In this document: piece after piece, positions 61,118 to 64,000 of the stretch
Layout of the letters: the number at the start of each line of letters is the position of its first letter
How positions within the stretch are numbered: the stretch's first letter is position 1
Source: Clostridiales bacterium SIT11
GTDB taxonomy: Bacteria > Bacillota > Clostridia > Tissierellales > Peptoniphilaceae
Length of the DNA stretch: 64,000 nucleotides
Reading direction: 5' to 3'
NCBI GenBank assembly: GCA_001299455.1
Contig: CYUK01000003.1
Coordinates: forward strand, 806,001-870,000
Program-made: the position numbers and the translations under genes
The notes under the pieces: generated by a model
Told to the model about the DNA's origin: nothing
What the model saw: only the letters and a program-made list of their open reading frames with translations
Database searches by the model: none

Positions 61118-62454
61118 TGGATCACATTCATCCTTAATTTTTCATCTAAGCCTTCTAGAGAAATTCCAGCTTCTAAAAGGTCCTGCAAATAGTCCACTTG
61201 GTCTTGGTTAATTTTCCCCTGGGGATAGAGGAGGGGAATCCCTGGCGGATAGGGAGTGACAAAGTCTCCAGCATAAAGGCCCACAGCCTTCCTAAAGTCT
61301 ATTTTTTTCATCTTAAAATTCCTCCGGTCCTTAGTCTCTAAAAAATCCACCAGCTCGGGCATCTTCAGAGGCTTTCGAGGCCTAGGCTCTCTTTTGGGAA
61401 AAGAAAGCAAAGCTTCCGTTAGAGCCGCCAGCTCTTTCTTCCCATCCACTGGACTTAGGACGGCCAGGGCTCGGTTCTGGTCATACATTTCCAGGGCCAG
61501 ACCATAATCTTTAAAGAGCCTTTCATAAACTTCCCTTCCTGTATAGCCGGGCACTTGGATAAGCCACTTGAGAGGGTCTTGCCGGGGTCCTCTTAAAAGT
61601 TCAATCCCTGCCTGGTCCAGGTCCTGGTAAAAGGGGTCCATGGCCTGGATAAGGTCTAAAACTTTCCCCCGGCCCACCTGGTCCATCCAGTCCACAGCCC
61701 TTGAAATAGAGGCCATCATAAGATAGGAAGGAGATGTTGTTGTAAAAAACTTAATTCCCTGCTGGACTCGGTCTAGGTCCACCTCTCCTTGAACATGGAG
61801 GAGAGCTGTGGAAGTCAGTCCTGGGAGCATCTTATGGACGGAATGAACAGTGATATCAGCTCCCTGACCCAGGCCAGAATCTTCCCTGGAAAAAAAGGGA
61901 AGATGGCTGCCATGGGCCTCGTCCACCAGGACAGGAATCTTCCTTTCATGGGCATAGGTCACCAGGTCTTTTAAGGGCGCCAGGTGGCCATAATAGCTAG
62001 GAGAAGCCACCACCAGGACGTCAAAGTTCGGGGCTTTTTTTACCGTCTTCAGGCTAATCCAGGTCCCTAGACCCTCCTGGGATTCTTCTAAGTCTATGAG
62101 AGAAATATTTAGGTGGAGGAGTTCCGCCGCCTGAAAGAGGCTCCGGTGGCTATTTCTAGGAAGACCAATGGTCTGGCCCTCTCTGGTTAGGCTATAGAGG
62201 CCGGCATAGAGGGCCATGGTGGACCCTCCCACTCCCAGATAGGAGGCCCGGGTCCCGTAAATTTTTGCTAGGTCTTCCATGCTTTCCTTTAAAATCCCCT
62301 CCGGCTTAGCCAGATTGTCTGTCCCAAAGGTCTCTGTCGTATCTAGGCCGTAGAGGTCTGGGTACAGGTCCCCACACTTCCCCTTATGGCCTGGAAAGTG
62401 GAAGGAAATTTTTTCCTTATCCAAGGCCTCTCTCAGCTTGTCTTCAAAGTTCAA
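61114..62454 (-). CDS. Orn/Lys/Arg decarboxylase-family PLP protein, TTG start
   Basis: A 446-residue class I-like PLP enzyme. TTG 62454 is the likely start: AAGGAGGGAG lies 8 bases upstream, and the open frame beyond has no ribosome site. The PLP lysine lies in SVHKMLPGLTST; the cofactor Asp in PVLVDEAHGSHLPF; the FPGHKG N-terminus is family-typical. The YaaO/SpeA-like group sits upstream of tmk in many Firmicutes. Arginine, lysine or ornithine decarboxylation is possible; the genomic place favours a conserved role not known in detail. Confidence 0.85.
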   Translation of the reverse strand: MNFEDKLREALDKEKISFHFPGHKGKCGDLYPDLYGLDTTETFGTDNLAKPEGILKESMEDLAKIYGTRASYLGVGGSTMALYAGLYSLTREGQTIGLPRNSHRSLFQAAELLHLNISLIDLEESQEGLGTWISLKTVKKAPNFDVLVVASPSYYGHLAPLKDLVTYAHERKIPVLVDEAHGSHLPFFSREDSGLGQGADITVHSVHKMLPGLTSTALLHVQGEVDLDRVQQGIKFFTTTSPSYLMMASISRAVDWMDQVGRGKVLDLIQAMDPFYQDLDQAGIELLRGPRQDPLKWLIQVPGYTGREVYERLFKDYGLALEMYDQNRALAVLSPVDGKKELAALTEALLSFPKREPRPRKPLKMPELVDFLETKDRRNFKMKKIDFRKAVGLYAGDFVTPYPPGIPLLYPQGKINQDQVDYLQDLLEAGISLEGLDEKLRMNVIQ

Positions 62455-62586
62455 AAAATCTCCCTCCTTGTCCTCGTGGTTTCCTTCAACTTTCCACCAT
62501 CTAGGGCCAAGCTTATGCAAAGCCTAGCCTTCTATTATATATTATACCATGAAAAGCCGGCCCCTTACATGAAGAAAAAGGAGGTC

Positions 62587-63639
62587 CTAGTCCGGAACCT
62601 CCTCTTCATGGAATTCTTCTGTGGATTTTTTTACTTGATAGGGTTTAAGAGACAAAATCATGAGGGAAATAAAACCTAAAAACAAGCCAAAATAATAGGT
62701 AAAGGCCCGGGTTAAAATCATCCAAGTAAAGGCCGCATTTTGGGGAACATAGGCCTGGTAGACCTGGTAGAAAAAATCTTCACTGGCCCCGACTCCGCCT
62801 GGCAGGGGCAGGCTTTCTGTCGCTATAATCAGCTGAGACTGCATTTCTACTGTCTTCATGTAGCTTAAATGATCATAGCCCAAGCTCCGGTAGATAAAAT
62901 AGGCAATGGAATAGGAAAAAATCAGCAAGAAAATTTGCCCCATAAATATTGGAAGGAGCTTTCCCGGTCTCTTCTTAAAATAGGCTCCATTGGCCTTGTA
63001 CTGGTCCATGTTTTGACTTACTTTTTCTTCGGAAATATTTTTTAAAATAGGAATTTTCCAGTCCCGCATTTTCTTCATAAAGGCCTGGACCAAGGCTGGC
63101 ACCCTTTTTTGGCTAATCATCAAGGACCCTTGGAAAATGGTTAGACCCAATTGCATCAAAACCCCATAGGCCATGACCAGGCGGATTCGGAGGGGAAAAG
63201 TTAAAAAGACATGGTAGAGGGAGATTTGACTGACTAGGGCAAAGACCACCATGGCCAGGTGGTAAATTGTATTAAAGACAATTAAGGACATGAGGGCCTG
63301 GCCTATCCCAATCTTATCTTGAGACATATAGTAAAGCTGGGCCGGCTGGCCAGCAGACCCTCCAGGAGAAAGGGAGGAAAAAAAGTAATCCACTAGACTA
63401 TAGCCATAGGACCGTCCTAATTTCAAGGACAGGCCTTGGAGTTTTAAAATATACTTAAAGGACCAGGCTTCCATTAAAATAAAACATAAAAAAGATAAGG
63501 CAGCCAAAAATAAAAAGGAAGGGTTCTTAACCTGGTCCAGGATATTGCCCAGGTTGACTCCCTTGGGAGACAGGAGAACCATGCTGGTAATTGAAATGAG
63601 AATGGCTATAAGGCCTTGGTAGAGATTCTTTTTCTTCAT
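62587..63639 (-). CDS. Flippase-like membrane protein (YbhN/LPG-synthase TM family)
   Basis: A 350-residue membrane protein with about eight helices, of the UPF0104/lysylphosphatidylglycerol-synthase transmembrane family. It has the membrane half but no aminoacyl-transferase domain, unlike MprF. Typical motifs are SPGGSAGQPAQLYYM and ESLPLPGGVGASEDFFYQ. ATG 63639 follows GGAGGAGG and overlaps the deacetylase stop (ATGA). It may flip or transport lipids; the substrate is unknown. Confidence 0.85.
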   Translation of the reverse strand: MKKKNLYQGLIAILISITSMVLLSPKGVNLGNILDQVKNPSFLFLAALSFLCFILMEAWSFKYILKLQGLSLKLGRSYGYSLVDYFFSSLSPGGSAGQPAQLYYMSQDKIGIGQALMSLIVFNTIYHLAMVVFALVSQISLYHVFLTFPLRIRLVMAYGVLMQLGLTIFQGSLMISQKRVPALVQAFMKKMRDWKIPILKNISEEKVSQNMDQYKANGAYFKKRPGKLLPIFMGQIFLLIFSYSIAYFIYRSLGYDHLSYMKTVEMQSQLIIATESLPLPGGVGASEDFFYQVYQAYVPQNAAFTWMILTRAFTYYFGLFLGFISLMILSLKPYQVKKSTEEFHEEEVPD

Positions 63640-64000
63640 GGCCTCCTCCAAGTTCCTAGAGGAGCTGGATGGCCTTTTAAGGCGTCATTTAAATCTTCTA
63701 GGAGTTGGGGAACCAGGGTTTTTGCCAAGGGATTGGCCGTCCCCTTGGTCCCATCATGGAGGACCAAAAGGTGGCCCGGCCCACTTAAGGCCTCTAATCG
63801 ACCTAATAAAACATCTTCTTCCTCTAAATTCCAATCTCCCACCAGGCCTGTCCAATGGAGGATTTTTAAATGGTATTTAGAACAAAAATACAAGCTGGCC
63901 CAGGTATAGGCACCGTGGGGAGCCCGGTAGTAGGCTGGCTTCAGGCCTAGATCTTCAAACGCCTTATAGCCCCTTTTTAAGTCTTCATATTGACTTGGAA
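63636..64000 (-). CDS. Polysaccharide deacetylase (NodB), C-terminal fragment
   Basis: The frame is open to the window edge; its first part lies beyond 64000. Three NodB motifs are readable: RAPHG (motif 3), the Trp/Asp block WTGLVGDW (motif 4) and LLVLHDG (motif 5). These enzymes remove acetyl groups from wall or exopolysaccharide N-acetyl sugars outside the cell. It is coupled to the flippase-like gene by a 4-base overlap, pointing to a joint envelope role. Confidence 0.85.
   Translation of the reverse strand, partial: PSQYEDLKRGYKAFEDLGLKPAYYRAPHGAYTWASLYFCSKYHLKILHWTGLVGDWNLEEEDVLLGRLEALSGPGHLLVLHDGTKGTANPLAKTLVPQLLEDLNDALKGHPAPLGTWRRP

Overview
The window looks like a chromosomal segment of a low-to-moderate GC, Gram-positive, anaerobic, amino-acid-fermenting Bacillota, most likely a Tissierellia/Peptoniphilaceae-type organism. 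The grounds are strong AGGAGG ribosome sites with some TTG and GTG starts, sigma-A promoters, Firmicutes-type DnaD/DnaI, RicT and c-di-AMP receptor genes, an ornithine-fermentation enzyme (2,4-diaminopentanoate dehydrogenase), a butyrate-pathway operon and an asrABC dissimilatory sulfite reductase. The genus is an inference from gene content; no 16S gene is present.

Layout. 0-3.8 kb: 3' truncated ord (-), a HAD phosphatase and small HMA protein (+), tRNA-Thr, a lipoprotein and a DtxR-family regulator (-). 3.9-9.1 kb: a complete oligopeptide/dipeptide ABC importer with a hairpin attenuator after the binding-protein gene. 9.4-17.8 kb: murA and a ten-gene F-type ATP synthase operon (atpZIBEFHAGDC) whose c subunit carries a sodium-binding signature. 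17.9-20.9 kb: thl-crt-hbd under a perfect consensus promoter. 21-26.7 kb: an AGCS amino-acid:cation symporter gene between two copies of a terminator repeat, then a CtsR-controlled cbpA/clpB operon. 26.8-28.5 kb: a zinc-ribbon membrane-protein pair. 28.7-35 kb: fabK, a stalk-domain protein, an aminotransferase, dnaI, dnaD and a GNAT gene. 35-42.5 kb: a 30-residue membrane microprotein gene, an ABC-F protein, and a BceAB-BceRS-type peptide-sensing/detoxification module.

42.7-50.1 kb is a plus-strand block: a PTS_EIIC_2 permease, a Crp/Fnr regulator, an OatA-like acyltransferase, and asrABC with an FNT-family hydrosulfide channel. A perfect TGTGA-N6-TCACA operator sits at about -41.5 of the predicted asr promoter, and the nearby Crp/Fnr protein has a CRP-like recognition helix. 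50.1-55.5 kb holds small membrane and zinc-ribbon proteins (including a rearranged paralogous copy of the 27 kb pair), a PAP2 phosphatase, a thioredoxin-like protein and a DUF4300 lipoprotein. 55.7-64 kb holds a membrane-anchored alpha/beta hydrolase, then an operon-like run: NodB deacetylase (partial), flippase-like membrane protein, Orn/Lys/Arg decarboxylase-family protein, tmk, two tandem DarA/PstA-type c-di-AMP receptor paralogues, holB and ricT.

Together the genes describe import of peptides and amino acids, their fermentation to short-chain acids with probable sodium-coupled ATP synthesis, sulfite disposal with sulfide export, and cell-envelope defence. I see no prophage, transposase or CRISPR array. 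The observations I rate highest are the duplicated zinc-ribbon/NWGAF membrane module, the one-site asymmetric ABC-F protein, the Crp-asr regulatory link, the tandem c-di-AMP receptors, and two unannotated microprotein genes.
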